A DNA stretch of 64,000 nucleotides from Kalmusia sp. IMI 367209 (taxonomy: Eukaryota; Ascomycota; Dothideomycetes; Pleosporales; Didymosphaeriaceae). Position numbers and translations under genes: made by a program. The notes below the pieces were generated by a model. The model made no database searches. It saw only the letters and a program-made list of their open reading frames with translations, and was not told the origin of the DNA. Positions 10,245 through 21,955 of this stretch are shown here, one piece after another. Each line of letters begins with the position of its first letter. The stretch's first letter is position 1. The stretch is from contig JAPEUQ010000018.1 in NCBI GenBank assembly GCA_027946365.1, positions 124,001 to 188,000 on the forward strand, in the 5' to 3' direction.

Positions 10245-11828
10245 CTACAATTTCCGCCTCATAGGATTCTGAGGCTGGTCCCATGCTGGACGATCTGGAT
10301 CAAAGCCCACCAGACAATTCACAGTCTCCGCGCCCTCACCAGCATCATTAATCTCGCTCCCCTTGGGGCCTCTCCATTGCCCGCTCAGCTTGATATACCC
10401 ATCTAAAGCATCAGTGAGCGTTTTACCCAAGTCCAGCGCTTTGTCCGCCCTGGTGTGCGAGAAGAATGTCAACAAGCTCCTCCCAGCATCCCTCTCCCCA
10501 TTGTTGATGAGTGTGGCGGCGCTCTTTTCGACCCATGACAAGTCGGAGAGTGACTGATTCTCGAAAGCGGTGAGCATTTGCGTGACGAGCGGGTGGAAGG
10601 CGTCGGGGTTGGAGCACATGTAGTAGAGGACGCGTTTGAAGACGCGGCCGGCGAACACGGATGCCTCTTGAAGCTGGAAGTCTGGGTTGAGGAAAGATGA
10701 GGAGGCGCCGGTCGTCAGGTAGCGGTGTTCCCCAAACTCAGGCGGGATAGAATCGACGCCTAGCCACCAGGGAACGAACGGCGCTGCTACCGAGCCTGTA
10801 GGCGCATTCCAGATCCGGATCGTGTCTGGATCCATGTCTTGGAACAAACTCACGACTTGTCCGTAACCAGCTTCGTCGTCGGATATCCGAGGGTCTCGTA
10901 CGCGTTCTCGCATGTCTGCTTCTGTGACGGGGACCATGGCTAAAGTAGCTTCCTCGAGCGCAGCCTGGCTCATGTACTTGTTCCCACCGTCGCGTGCAGT
11001 CAGATTCTGGCCTTCAACTTGATAGCCGTACGCATTGAAGATATTAAACGGCGCTGTACTGTTCGGATTCCACCACCCCTGCTCGACCGCAAAGCTGACA
11101 ATGTTGCTGGATCCCATATAATCCGTGCTGTTCTGAAAGTTGACTGGGAAGTCCTCGATGTATCCTGGATATAGCACTCTCACAACGTCTGTACCCAGCC
11201 TTTCCGCAGCCCACAGCCCCTGTCCGCCAGAGAATTCCCAGACGACCCAGCCTTCGTTGGCGTCTGCAATCAAGTGCGAATTCCCACCATAATCAGCATA
11301 CCCGTATTTTGCGATCATATCGCCGATGATCTCCACGCCCTCACGTGCTGTGCTTGCTCTCTCCAGCACCACACGCGCTAGATCGCTATACTGCAGTCCC
11401 TTCTGTGGATTAGGCGTCATGTCGTATAACTCTTGGCGGCTGTTCGCCCAGACGTCACGCACAGCGACGCCTTTCTCATTGACGCCACCGTTTGTCAACG
11501 GCGCCGGGAAGCCCTCGAAGTCGGAGTATTCCATAGAAAGGTAGCGGAACGTGTGGTTGACTTGTGGGATCTGGATCAAAACGCCTGGCAGAACTGCATC
11601 TTCAGTGACGCCGACGCTGATGGTGGCATTGGCTGCACGGTCTGCTGCAGGGAAGATCTGTAGCCAATGCGAGGAAACTTCTTCACCAGTGCCGCCAACG
11701 AGGGTCGCATTTGAGGCTGTCAAGTCTCGACCGACGTAGAAAGCATGACTTGCTGTGGTTGATGGGATGAGGTAGCCGAGGGCTATTGCTGCTATGGACA
11801 CCTGTGTCACCATACTCAAAAGCGCCAT
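10245..11828 (-). CDS. Secreted peptidase-C69-type (dipeptidase/secernin family) protein
   Basis: Single exon of 527 residues. Residues 1-26 form a signal peptide (hydrophobic core SIAAIALGYLI, cleavage expected after TTA). The mature protein would start SHAFYVGRDLTASNATLVG, which aligns with the N-terminal nucleophile region of family C69, where the mature protein normally starts with Cys. Other family-like segments are NEKGVAVRD, GNSHLIADANEGWVVWEF and QAALEEATLAMVP. Several N-glycosylation sequons (NAT, NHT, NST, NQS) support secretion. The Ser at position 27, in place of the expected catalytic Cys, is the notable oddity. Ntn hydrolases can use Ser, so activity cannot be excluded. Confidence 0.75.
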   Translation of the reverse strand: MALLSMVTQVSIAAIALGYLIPSTTASHAFYVGRDLTASNATLVGGTGEEVSSHWLQIFPAADRAANATISVGVTEDAVLPGVLIQIPQVNHTFRYLSMEYSDFEGFPAPLTNGGVNEKGVAVRDVWANSRQELYDMTPNPQKGLQYSDLARVVLERASTAREGVEIIGDMIAKYGYADYGGNSHLIADANEGWVVWEFSGGQGLWAAERLGTDVVRVLYPGYIEDFPVNFQNSTDYMGSSNIVSFAVEQGWWNPNSTAPFNIFNAYGYQVEGQNLTARDGGNKYMSQAALEEATLAMVPVTEADMRERVRDPRISDDEAGYGQVVSLFQDMDPDTIRIWNAPTGSVAAPFVPWWLGVDSIPPEFGEHRYLTTGASSSFLNPDFQLQEASVFAGRVFKRVLYYMCSNPDAFHPLVTQMLTAFENQSLSDLSWVEKSAATLINNGERDAGRSLLTFFSHTRADKALDLGKTLTDALDGYIKLSGQWRGPKGSEINDAGEGAETVNCLVGFDPDRPAWDQPQNPMRRKL

Positions 11829-12737
11829 TGCTGAAGGAGGAGATCAGTTTCGGAGCGAGCTACAAGATCATCCTGGAAGACACGGCTACTTAAGTCGTTG
11901 GTCATTTGAATTTGTTTGTGTACGAGTCAGTCGTCTTATCGAAGAGCGGAGATGAGCTAAGGTAGCGTTGAAGAAAAAGCGGGATGGGTATAATCTCTTG
12001 GCGATGAACCATCGGACGACTACCGTAGCTATAGATCTATACCGTTGATAATTATGTCGCGATAGGCCTGGCAATGCCTGCTATAAGAAGTAGTATAAGT
12101 GTGTGGAACATGGGCAGATGATTGCTGAGCTGATGTTCGGCGCTGGTTCTCATTCCGTTTTGCCCCGCACCAACGCAATGTGGGGACGTTTATAGGCTAG
12201 CGGTGTGTTGATCACAGTTTTGACCGGAGTATTCCGTAAAACAGGATAGGCCGATGTGCAATGGCAGCTTTGAATAGGTACAAAAATTCTAGGACCAACT
12301 TGAGTCGATGGCTGGTCGGCACTAGTTATACTTTGTTCGATATCAAATCCTACTTAATAGATTGTAGATTACAACAAGTAGTAAGATATCTTTGGAAGAT
12401 ATTCCTGCACAACTTCATAGCCTTGCAATATTGGAACCTATCTCGTCGAAAAGGAAAAGATGGATATCGTAATATCGGTCAGTGGGTTTCCGGAAGATCA
12501 AAGCAATTCAGGAGTCTGTTCCTGTGCATATCGTTCGCCTACAACGTTCGAAGCTGCTCTATGCATAATCTTTTCATAGCTTTCTTCAACTGAAAGATCG
12601 CTAATCTTGCCATATGCGCTCATGATGATGTTGCTCTGCGAATAGGATATACCGTGTTGAGATAGGATTGCATGTGGCTTTGTACGCAGTCCTAAACGCC
12701 TGAAGGTCTTACGAGTTGTCCTGAAGACACCAAGGCA
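11829..12737. other. Intergenic, no supported gene
   Basis: Holds the 5' flank of the peptidase gene. A 110-codon plus-strand frame at 12261-12593 has a composition typical of random AT-rich sequence and is not called. Confidence 0.4.
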
Positions 12738-14089
12738 TCACTCTCCCGGAATTTGTGACCGAGTTTCGAAATCATTGCCAAATAAATCCCATTGATTTCT
12801 GGAGATCAATGCCTCCATCAAACTGTTACATGTATCGCTGCATTGGGGACGTTTGTAATTTTTGCTTGAACGCCTGATGTTGTTGAACACGAGGAAGACG
12901 CTGGATGTTTTGTATATCTCGAGATTGGCGTGGTATTGGAACGAGAGCAAAGAGTTGTCTAGCCTCGTGAATTTGTGCGGATATATATAATCCATACGAT
13001 CGTAATCGCATAGGTCCGCTACGTGTATAATGAGTCGTAACGGAAGGGATGATAGTAAATCTCCTCTCCAGTATCCTGGAAACTGGGTTGAAACTATGAC
13101 CAAAGCTTGAGCTTCTTCTTCTTCTTCTTCTTCTTCTTCTTCTTCTTCTTCTTCTTCTTCTTCTTCTTCTTTCTCTATGGGTCGATTTGTGGGTATGGCA
13201 TGACAATCTTCAGGGAATATGGTCTTCAGACCAGAATCAGGTGGTAGGAGCAGATGTGCCCCCTGGAGGAGGGTGGTGATTTTGGCTTTGCCATCGTCAT
13301 CACCTATGAGGAGCACTAATTCGTCATAAAGAAGCGCGGGGTTGTGCAAATCAATAGGAATCTTTTTTTCTCCTAAATGTATCCTCATTGACGTGCAGAT
13401 GACTCGCTCATAGACTTTCGAGGAAAAGACTTGAGATTCAAAGTCGAAAATATGCGAGACTCTAGACATGTTATCCGTGCTCGCGGTGGCAAAGGATGCT
13501 GCATCGCGGTGTACGATAAGAGAGACCGGATCTTCTTTTGCATCTTCGAGAGTTGTGCGGGGCTGTGGCAGCTCTAGTATGCGCTTCTGATCAGACATTG
13601 CATTGCTTGTTCAACATCAGTACTGCCATACACATGGTGCACATGGGCCACTCACCAATTGCAGACGGTGAGCAATAGAGTTAAGGCACTCGTCTGATGT
13701 TCTAAAAGCCTTTGCAACACTTCGATGTGATCAGCCTTTAGTAGAAGCTTAAGCTTTTCATGATTATCAAGCAGCTCATCGCTTGAGAGGTCGAATTGGG
13801 AAAACATGACATCCATTTTCTCGACTAGTACCTTGCAACACAATATCGTGACGTCAAAGTCCATGGTCAGTTGGTGATGTACTTCTTCGCTTGCACCATG
13901 AGTCCATTCCTAAGTCTTGTATAACGCAGCCCGGAGTGCAGCGAACTGTGATGTGAAGATGAGGAAAGTGAGATCTGCGTCCCGCCAACGGCTACGTAGA
14001 ATGCTGATGGTCGATATGGTCTTCCTAACTACATCGATGATGTTGCATAGTGCAACTACGGAGCCGATTATCGTGATTGGGTCCGCCAT
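12738..14089 (-). pseudogene. Receptor-like protein with fungal N-terminal helical domain; interrupted by a nonsense codon
   Basis: The model is complement(join(12738..13605,13656..14089)), with a 50-nt GT-AG intron. It begins MADPITIIGSVVALCNIIDV, the conserved start of the helical N-terminal domain found on fungal ankyrin/NACHT-type receptor proteins. It continues with SRWRDADLTFLIFTSQ, DFDVTILCCKVLVEKMD and EHQTSALTLLLTVCN, all in family order. Codon 60 (13910-13912) is TAG, where family members carry a Gln before Glu-Trp. The only GT-AG pair that would remove it is about 37 bp, too short to be plausible. Everything downstream stays in frame, including a poly-Glu run encoded by a (CTT)20 microsatellite on the plus strand. 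The sequence after the run shows no recognisable domain. Either this is a recent null allele or a single base is miscalled. Confidence 0.6.
13112..13171. repeat. (CTT)20 trinucleotide microsatellite
   Basis: Twenty perfect CTT units on the plus strand. In the minus-strand reading frame they encode a run of about 20 Glu residues inside the interrupted receptor-like gene. Such tracts change length easily by slippage, so this is likely polymorphic between strains. Confidence 0.9.
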
Positions 14090-14450
14090 TGCGATATGCT
14101 AGCCTTGTAGGGCATAAGACACTACGACAAGGACACGAACACATTAGTCAAAGGAGACACTGCTCTCGTAATATCAGGTGTTTTTGGAGGAGTGTAAATC
14201 TAGAAGGTACCAGAAGATGAAAAGACCGGTGTAAGATCACTGTACAGCCGCTCCTCGTATCCGCCTCGAAGGCAGCGCCGCGATCAGCCTTTCGAACGTG
14301 CCTACTACAACGGATCAGCCAATCACCAATGATACGTATCCGATTCTTCCAGTTTCGATGTGCAGCACTCACTGCGTGTTTACATATATTCAAAACGTGT
14401 ACGCTATCAACAATCCCCCAGCTATATAACGCACTCTCGATCAGTGCGCT
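14090..14450. other. Intergenic, nothing recognised
   Basis: Lies between the start of the interrupted receptor-like gene and the 3' end of the permease gene. No coding or structural signal seen. Confidence 0.4.
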
Positions 14451-16376
14451 CTATATCCTCCATTTTTTCCAGAACTTCCACCCGACCTTCTCGTCGTCTT
14501 GCTCCTCGACTCTCCGGAACCTACTCCTCTCCTTGCCTCTCCTTCGACCCACCCACGCAAACCAGATAATAAGGCCGGCTACCATGAATGCTACTACTAG
14601 CAGGGTTTGCACAGGTTCTGCAAACACGGCTCTACTGAGGAGAAACAGGCTTACGCAGCAAAAGATGATTGGCGTAGTGATCCACGTCTTGTACGGACGT
14701 TCAAGCGTCGGTTCCTTGACGCGCAGAATGATGAGGCCAAGGACAGCTAGAAAGTAGAAGGTGTAACCCGCGACGCCGTAGAAGGTAACGAGGGTGTCGA
14801 AGGAGCCGATGAAGACATATACAGCAGTGAGCAGGGCATTAAGCGTCATAGCCGCGATGGGCGTGAAAAAGAAGCCCGCATCCGCATCGGCGAACCAATC
14901 TACAAACTTGCGCGGGATCTTGCTTTTCCCTGGGTTAGCGTTCAAGCTATGGAGACGGATAGCACGATGACTCTTTCCTAGGCCAATGGTCCCGAAAATC
15001 TCGGGAAAGTAGCCTTCCTTGCCGGCAGCGTAGACGAGGCGGCCGGAGGTGAATGTTGTGGCATTCAAAGCTCCGAAACAGGAGCCTGAGACGAGCAATG
15101 CGAGGATGAGCGAGCCAATGGGGCCGAAGACTTGATGGCCGAATGCGACGGCGACGGTGTTGGAGGACTCGATGAGTTCGGTTGGGAGCACGAGGAAGTA
15201 CGCTACATTTGCCATAACGTAGCAGAGTATGACGAGCGGGAGCGACGTGTGTATCACTCGGGGGAGATCGCGGGTTGGGTTCTTGAACTCGGCTGTCACG
15301 TAATTTACCTGTACAGTTTAGTGGTGCGCAGCGACGTGTCTGGCATCGAAGCTTACATTATCCCAGCCATCGAACGCCCATAACCCGGCGTAGAGTGCCA
15401 CAGCCCAGTTGCTAACATCGGTGCTTGTCCCCTCGAACCAGCCCTTTTTCTTCCAATCGTCATTAGCGTGGCCTTTGTAGGAGAAGCCGGTCGCGGCAAC
15501 CACGATGCCAATCACCGTGACGCCAATGAGGGCGAAGAACTTGAGAAACATGAAGACATCAGCGCTCCTAGTACCCAGCTTCGTAGACACGCAGTTCAAC
15601 AATGTGACAAACACGAGTCCTACGATAGCGATGCCCTTGTTCAGCCATGTGCTGGCCTCGGCGGCGTCTGCACCGATGATTGCGCGCACAATATATTCGC
15701 CAAAGATGATTGCAATGATGGCGGCTGACCCGGGTTTGAGAACAACGACGGCGCACCAGGTGAAGAGAAAGCCAGCCCACTCGCCAAATATCTTGGAAAG
15801 ATAGACCTGTGCGCCGCCGTTTAAGGGTATCGCTCCCCCAAGCTCCGCATAGCTCGCTGCTCCTGTCCAAGCTAATATGCCGGCAACCACCCAGACCAGT
15901 AGTGAGGCGCCCGGCGATCCGGCGTTCCTATTGACCTGAGAGGGCGATGAAAATATGCCACTCCCTATTATGAGACCGATAACGAGTGATAGGCCATTAA
16001 GATAGGTCAAACTCTTGTTCTTCTCCAACGAGCCGCCGTTAAGCGCATTAGAAGGGTCCAATGCGGGATTTGAGGGCGCGCCGAGCGCTGTATAGCCCTG
16101 CGCTGTGCTCGATAGTGGGAAAAGGTTCGGGGCGAAGTCGAAGGCGGAGGAGACGCTATAGGAGCGGTTGTGGCGTGTGCGGTTGTCATCATGGCCGGCG
16201 GGATTGAGCTCGGAGAGGGGGTCCTCGTCGTCGAAAGATAGGCGCTGTGAAGAGCGCGCGCCCGATTCTGATGAGTCGACAGAAGTGCGCTGCGAGACAT
16301 GCGAGGACGAGGCCAGCGACGCCAGTTCAAGCGAGTCGCGGGTTGGGGGAGGGAGGTTGGCGTAGCGGGCGGACAT
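14451..16376 (-). CDS. APC-superfamily (LAT/methionine-permease type) amino-acid transporter
   Basis: The model is complement(join(14451..15308,15357..16376)), 625 residues, with one 48-nt GT-AG intron. The first 125 residues are a Ser-rich cytosolic tail. Then come about 12 hydrophobic segments, starting with LTYLNGLSLVIGLIIGSGIF, the glycine-rich first helix typical of APC carriers. The segments WTGAASYAELGGAIP and WAFDGWDNVNYVTAEFKNP are strong LAT-type signatures, the second being the conserved loop of Mup1/LAT permeases. It probably imports a neutral or sulfur amino acid across the plasma membrane, but the substrate cannot be read from the sequence. The C-terminus is charged and cytosolic. 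The gene is divergent from mitochondrial leucyl-tRNA synthetase. Confidence 0.85.
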
Positions 16377-16717
16377 GATGCGGCGTGGGCGTGGGCGTGG
16401 GCGTGAATTACCTGGCGATACCCGTGTTTTGAAGCGCCATGGGCGGTCCGATGTATTAAAGAAAGAAGAACAAGTATATAGGGCTAGAATATGCCCCTTT
16501 GTATGAGCTAAAGCGTGCGTGGGTGGTTGTCGAGTGTTTCAATGCGGAGGTGCAGACGAACCGGTCGGAGATGCCGCGAACGGCCTAGTCGCTGTTTTCT
16601 CCAAGTCAGAGCTTGGAGCTTGGAGCTTCGAATGCTTCACAGAAGCTTGACGCAACTTCAAGAACCCATGCGCCTCTCCGATCCACCACTTTCGCGATAT
16701 GCCCGCTATTCTAGGTG
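16377..16717. promoter_or_regulatory. Divergent promoter region with a GCGTGG hexamer array
   Basis: These 341 bp separate the permease start (minus) from the leucyl-tRNA synthetase start (plus). A tandem array of GCGTGG units (three full plus GCGTG) occupies 16383-16405, directly upstream of the permease ATG. A GC-box-like role is possible but unproven. Confidence 0.4.
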
Positions 16718-19700
16718 ATGCGAGGCCTCACTTTGCACCGCGTGGGCTGCCGGCGCGCCTGGAGCCCCACGCTGCCACGGCGATGCCTACTCTCGACCAG
16801 CCCACCACAGAGAAGTGGTGAGCAACTACAGCAGTCCTTCCAGGAAAAGTTGGTTGGCCTCACACCCAAATGGCAGCCTTTCTGGGAGTCGAACGAGTCG
16901 CGATTGCCTCAATTGAGGAAGGATGGCCGCGAGAAGGCCTACATCCTGCCCATGTTCCCGTACCCCTCGGGCACGATGCATCTGGGCCATTTACGTGTAT
17001 ACACCATATCCGACGTCCTGGCCCGCTTCAAGCAGATGCAGGGCTATGACGTCTTACACCCCATTGGATGGGACGCTTTTGGCCTGCCCGCTGAGAATGC
17101 AGCCATTGAGCGGGGAGTCCATCCGGCTACATGGACACTGCAAAATATCGACGCCATGAAGGAACAAATGAAACAGATGGGGGGACAGTGGTCGTGGGAC
17201 AGGGTACGCCTTAATCCGTACATGTTTGCTGGACTAGGATTAACAAGGCCAACCAGGAGATACGCACCTGCGACCCCGCCTTCTACAAGCACACCCAGCG
17301 CCTCTTTCTCATGCTCTTCGAACGCGGCCTCGCCTACCAAGCTGAATCGCTCGTCAATTGGGATCCCGTCGACCAGACCGTCCTTGCGAACGAACAAGTC
17401 GACGCGAATGGCATATCGTGGCGGTCAGGTGCCAAGGTGGAGAAGAAGATGCTCAAGCAATGGTTCTTGAAGATCAAGGAGTTTCAGGAGCCGTTGCTGA
17501 AGGATATGGAAGAGCTAGCAAAGAATGGTCGTTGGCCGGAGCGAGTGCTGGCCATGCAGAAGAACTGGATCGGTCGCTCCGAGGGCACCAAGCTGAGTTT
17601 CGATATTGGCCCTGCGACAAACAATGCTATCGATGCCGAACACACTCCTCAGCTCGAATCAGTCGAGGTTTACACCACGCGAGCTGATACTTTGTTCGGA
17701 GTCATGTATGTCGCCCTGTCACTGAACCACCCAATCGTGCAGCGACTCGCCGAAGACGATGTCGCATTGCAGGAGTTTTTGGACCGAGCCAGCAACTTCC
17801 CTCCAGATTCTAAAGAAGGTCTTCAGTTACCAGGTCTTCGTGCTAGGAATCCAATTGCAGATCTAGTCGATGACAAGGATATTGACAAGTACCTGCCCGT
17901 CTTCGTGGCTCCTTATGTGCTCGATGACTATGGGTCTGGAGCCGTTATGGGTGTTCCTGCTCACGATGCGCGAGACCATGCATTTTGGCGACAGAATAAA
18001 GATGATTTACCTCTAAGACATGTCATTCGTCCGAATCGCAACTTCTCAAAAGATGATGTGACTCTGACGGAGGATAAACCTCTACTGGACAAAGGCTTCT
18101 TGTCTTCAACTGACAGAAATTTTGATTGTCTTTCTTCTGATCAAGCTATCAAGAAGATTACTGAGCGACTGCAACAGGCTGGGAAGCTGGCCGAGCAAAC
18201 GGAAAAGTGGCGTCTGCGAGATTGGCTGATCAGTCGGCAGCGCTACTGGGGTTGCCCCATCCCCATAATTCACTGCAGCTCCTGCGGACCAGTCCCTGAA
18301 GAGGAGCGTGCGTTACCTGTGGAGCTTCCCAATCTGCCTGCGTCGTTCTTTAAAGGTCAAAAAGGCAATCCGCTTGCAGAAGACGAGAACTTCAAAAAGA
18401 CTACATGTCCCAAGTGTCACAAGCCTGCTGAGCGCGAGACTGATACTATGGACACATTCATGGACTCTTCATGGTACTTCTTCAGGTTCCTCGATCCTTT
18501 GAATGACAAGGAACTTGTCGACCCTGTAAAAGTTGGCGAGGGTATGCCAGTTGATGTGTACATCGGAGGTGTGGAGCATGCCATTTTGCATCTCCTCTAC
18601 GCTCGCTTCATATCAAAATTTCTAGCGACCACGCCTCTCTGGCCACATGGCAAAGAAGCGCTTGGAGAGCCTTTCAACCGACTTATTACCCAAGGCATGG
18701 TGCACGGCAAGACATACACCCATCCAGAGACTGGACGATTTTTGCGCCCAGAAGAAGTAGATCTCAGCAACCCATTAAAACCCATCATAAAGGGAATCAG
18801 TGGGGATTTAAATGAATCTCGAGTTTCTCCAAAGGTTAGCTACGAGAAGATGTCTAAGAGTAAGTACAACGGTGTGGATCCTGGCACCACCATAGCCACG
18901 TATGGTGTTGATGTCACACGAGCGCACATGCTCTTCCAGGCACCTGTGAGCGACGTCCTCGAGTGGGATGAGCAGAAGATCACTGGTGTGCAACGCTGGC
19001 TTGGAAGAGTGCTCAGACTCTCGACCGCTTTCTGGTACCCTGCCGAGGAGGCCGCTAAATACAAGCCGCTGGACAATCTAGATGCCAATGTGACCACAAT
19101 TCTGCACCACCTTGAGGCTCAGGGTATTTTAAATTCGAAGTCTACAACGCAAGCGGCGGAAACCGACGAACAGAGACTCATCAACGGTCTTGAACATGCG
19201 GAGATGTTCCTCCTGTCCAAAACTCAGGAGACCATCGCCGCCGTGACGAAGGCCTACACTGAGACGTTTTCACTGAATACGGTTGTCAGTGACCTCATGA
19301 CCCTGACGAACACGATTTGGGATACGCCGCATACATCCATACGTACATCATGGCTCAAGTGGTACGCCACGATCCATCTCCTACGAATGGTCGCACCAAT
19401 TGCACCGGGGGTTGCAGAAGAGGGTTGGCACGAACTCATATCGAGAACCAACCAGCAAATACATAGTGATTCACATCACCCTCTCAGCGATTACATTAAT
19501 TCTAAAACTGGCTCTGGCCCGTCCATCCTTTCGTTTGGCTTTCCTACCGCGGATCTCGCTATAGTTCCGAAGCTCAACCCAACCGCTAATTGCGTCGTGC
19601 AGTTCAACGGCAAGAAGAAGTTCGAGGTGAAAATCCCTAAAGCTCCGGTTGGCATACGTACAGCGGATCAATCGTTGTATCTGCTCGATGAGCTTTTGAA

Positions 19701-19893
19701 GACGACCGAAGGCAAGAAATATCTCGCTAAAGAGACGGGGGTAATTTGGAAAGAAAGCGGTACGCAGGAACCGGATCTGCGGCACGAACAGATCCCAAGA
19801 GGCTGGAGCATGATTGTTGTCAAAGACGGGAAATTGGTCAATTTCGTCGCCCCGAAGGCCCCGAAAGCCAAGAGCGAAAGAAAGAAGACGTAG
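16718..19893 (+). CDS. NAM2: Leucyl-tRNA synthetase, mitochondrial
   Basis: The model is join(16718..17203,17257..19893), 1040 residues, with a 53-nt GT-AG intron. The N-terminus is rich in Arg and Ser ([15 protein letters not shown]), as in a mitochondrial presequence. The class I HIGH-type motif reads HLGH at residues 88-91 within [15 protein letters not shown], and KMSKSKYNG starts near residue 693. Between them lie the editing domain ([30 protein letters not shown]) and the [13 protein letters not shown] motif characteristic of bacterial/mitochondrial LeuRS. The enzyme charges mitochondrial tRNA-Leu; fungal orthologues also assist group I intron splicing in some species. I use the first ATG, because the codon before it is GTG. 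Confidence 0.95.
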
Positions 19894-20359
19894 GAACCGA
19901 ATGCCGTCAACGGGAGACGATGAAGAAAGGGGTGAAATCGAGGTAGTCACGATGATAGCGTAAGGTCTGGTCACAGGTGTGTATATACAATGTTTGTGGT
20001 TGGTCGAGTTTATACGATATGTGTAGAAAAGATGCATGCCATAGAGGCGCAATGGCAGCGTTGTATTTATTGTACAGTATGTATTACATAGATATGTATG
20101 ACACGAATTAGTTCAAAATGATAGCTGTCTAATGCGGTGCTTGATGCTGTAAACTGGTCCATGATTGATCATAAATACTGCCCTATGTCGAGGACGCCGT
20201 GGTCTCCATGTCTTTCGTGCAATCCAATTCTTCTTACATCTTCGCCTACCCTACCAAAGCGTCGTCCTACTTCTTAACGTCGATTCCGGATGGCCATTGT
20301 TCTTGCTTCCTCATCATACAGCTCCGTATCTTACATCGGCACCTCGTCCTCGAAATTCC
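19894..20359. other. Intergenic between convergent genes
   Basis: Shared 3' flank of leucyl-tRNA synthetase and AIM32. Open frames here are antisense shadows. Confidence 0.45.
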
Positions 20360-21484
20360 CTACGCCCTCGCCCTAGGCCTCAGCTTCAATCCCACATCCT
20401 CCCCCTTCTCAGCCTGCATCTGCGCCTCCAGCATCCTAGCCACATTCCCGCCTGATTGAGTGATACCGCCGCGGAGTAGATCTGCAATAATCCTTCCCTT
20501 AACCACGGTTTCTTCAACAACGCCCTCCACCTCTTCGGGCCCTATGCGGCCGTACCATATCCCGGATCCCATCAACTCGTTCGTCTGCATATTTGGGGGC
20601 AGGTAGATGATGACGTTGCCGGCGTATTTGTGCCCCCCGATATGACTTATCAATCCTACGTCGGCGTCTATCCCTCTCCTCGCAAGCTCCGTACGGAAAG
20701 AGGATTGCAGTACAGGCCCTAAGATTCCACAGCGCTGGTCACGCCCGCCGTGGCCACAGATCAGGACTATAGGTTTGGTTATGGGTTCGGGCGCGGGGAG
20801 TGCGGAAGCGAGGCTTGTGTCGCGGGTTAGGTGTGCTTTCTGCTCTGGCGAAAGTCCAGCGTGTGCGGGGTGCAGGGTACGTGCTGCGAGGTATGCGGTA
20901 GCGAAGGTTGCGTATGCGCTGTCTTGGTTCGGTATTGCGGGTATTCGCTTGAACAAGGGGAAGAGTAGCGCAGTTGTGGTATTCGCTTTCTCGCTCGCGG
21001 GGAAAGAGCAGGCGGTTACGAGGACGTTGTTAAACGGCTATTTCACGATCTCGTCAGCATTGGTTCCCATAAAGAGCGCAAGGAAGAAGTGTGTAGGATT
21101 ATGAAAGGCGAACAAACAAACATCGAATCCTTTGCCTCCTCTTCCGATTACGCCTCTTAACCCGCGGACGAAGTCACCTGAAGACGACTCCTCGTCTTCT
21201 ATCCTGCTCTTCCAGTCTTCTTTCCCGGTACATATGAGGACCTGCTCGGCGTAGGGCGCCATTGTGTGTAGTAGAGGCGTTTTGCGATCGATGTCGAGGT
21301 TCGGGGGTGTGGGGGCGCAGGCGCAAGTTGGGGAGGGACATGTTGGCGTGTAGGGAATTGTCTGATGGAGGGGGCGGGTCGTGGAGAAGGTTCGTATTGA
21401 AGGAGCGCGAGGGAGGAGGCGTCGGATGAGCGACATCGTGGGTAGAAGAGAGGAAGGAGGGGAGGAAAGGGTATTGGTGAGCAT
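20360..21484 (-). CDS. AIM32: AIM32-like sucrase/ferredoxin-fold mitochondrial protein
   Basis: The model is complement(join(20360..21037,21122..21484)), 346 residues, with an 84-nt GT-AG intron that joins GKGFD to PFNNVLVTAC. The family signatures are in order: LDIDRKTPLL, then MAPYAEQVLICTGKEDW, then ICGHGGRDQRCG, then SHIGGHKYAGNVIIY and GIWYGR. The CG..GRD..CG and HIGGHK motifs are those of thioredoxin-like ferredoxins; AIM32 of yeast is a mitochondrial protein of this type. Two starts are possible. The downstream Met at 21436 gives a textbook presequence (MSLIRRLLPRAPSIRTFSTT), so it may be the real one. The exact role remains poorly defined in the family. Confidence 0.85.
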
Positions 21485-21955
21485 GGGTGACTCGAGTATT
21501 TATTTTGGCTCGGAACGAGTTCCGCTGATGACGCCGTGCGGAGATAGATGGTTGTGATCGGAAATAGCCGACTTCTCCGAGGCACCATAACATATATTCA
21601 TTCAAGTACCAATTAAATCTTGAAAAATGCTACATTGCTAACAAAGATAGTGTCATTCAGAGTGATGGGAGACGACCGAATGACAATGGACAATGGCCGT
21701 TGCCGAGAAGTCGAGGTTTCCTTCACTTCTCGCGGCTTCTTGCATTAATAGTAATGAACTTGCTACTTTCCCACAGGAATTAGCATGGATTTCCACCAAC
21801 GTAAGCCTGAAGCCTCGATAAATTCTTCTCCTTTATTGTTCTCTGACCCTCTGCTTTGTCAAGATATTACACATCAGCGACTTCGTGACTAGTGACTTTG
21901 AATATCAATTCAAAACATCTCCAAGAACCCAGTTGCGATACCCAACAGAGACTAT
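21485..21955. other. Intergenic, nothing recognised
   Basis: Upstream flank of AIM32 and of the decayed HET gene. No feature supported. Confidence 0.4.

Noticed and set aside
19471..20052. 193-codon antisense frame under leucyl-tRNA synthetase
   Set aside because: Shadow of the real gene on the other strand.
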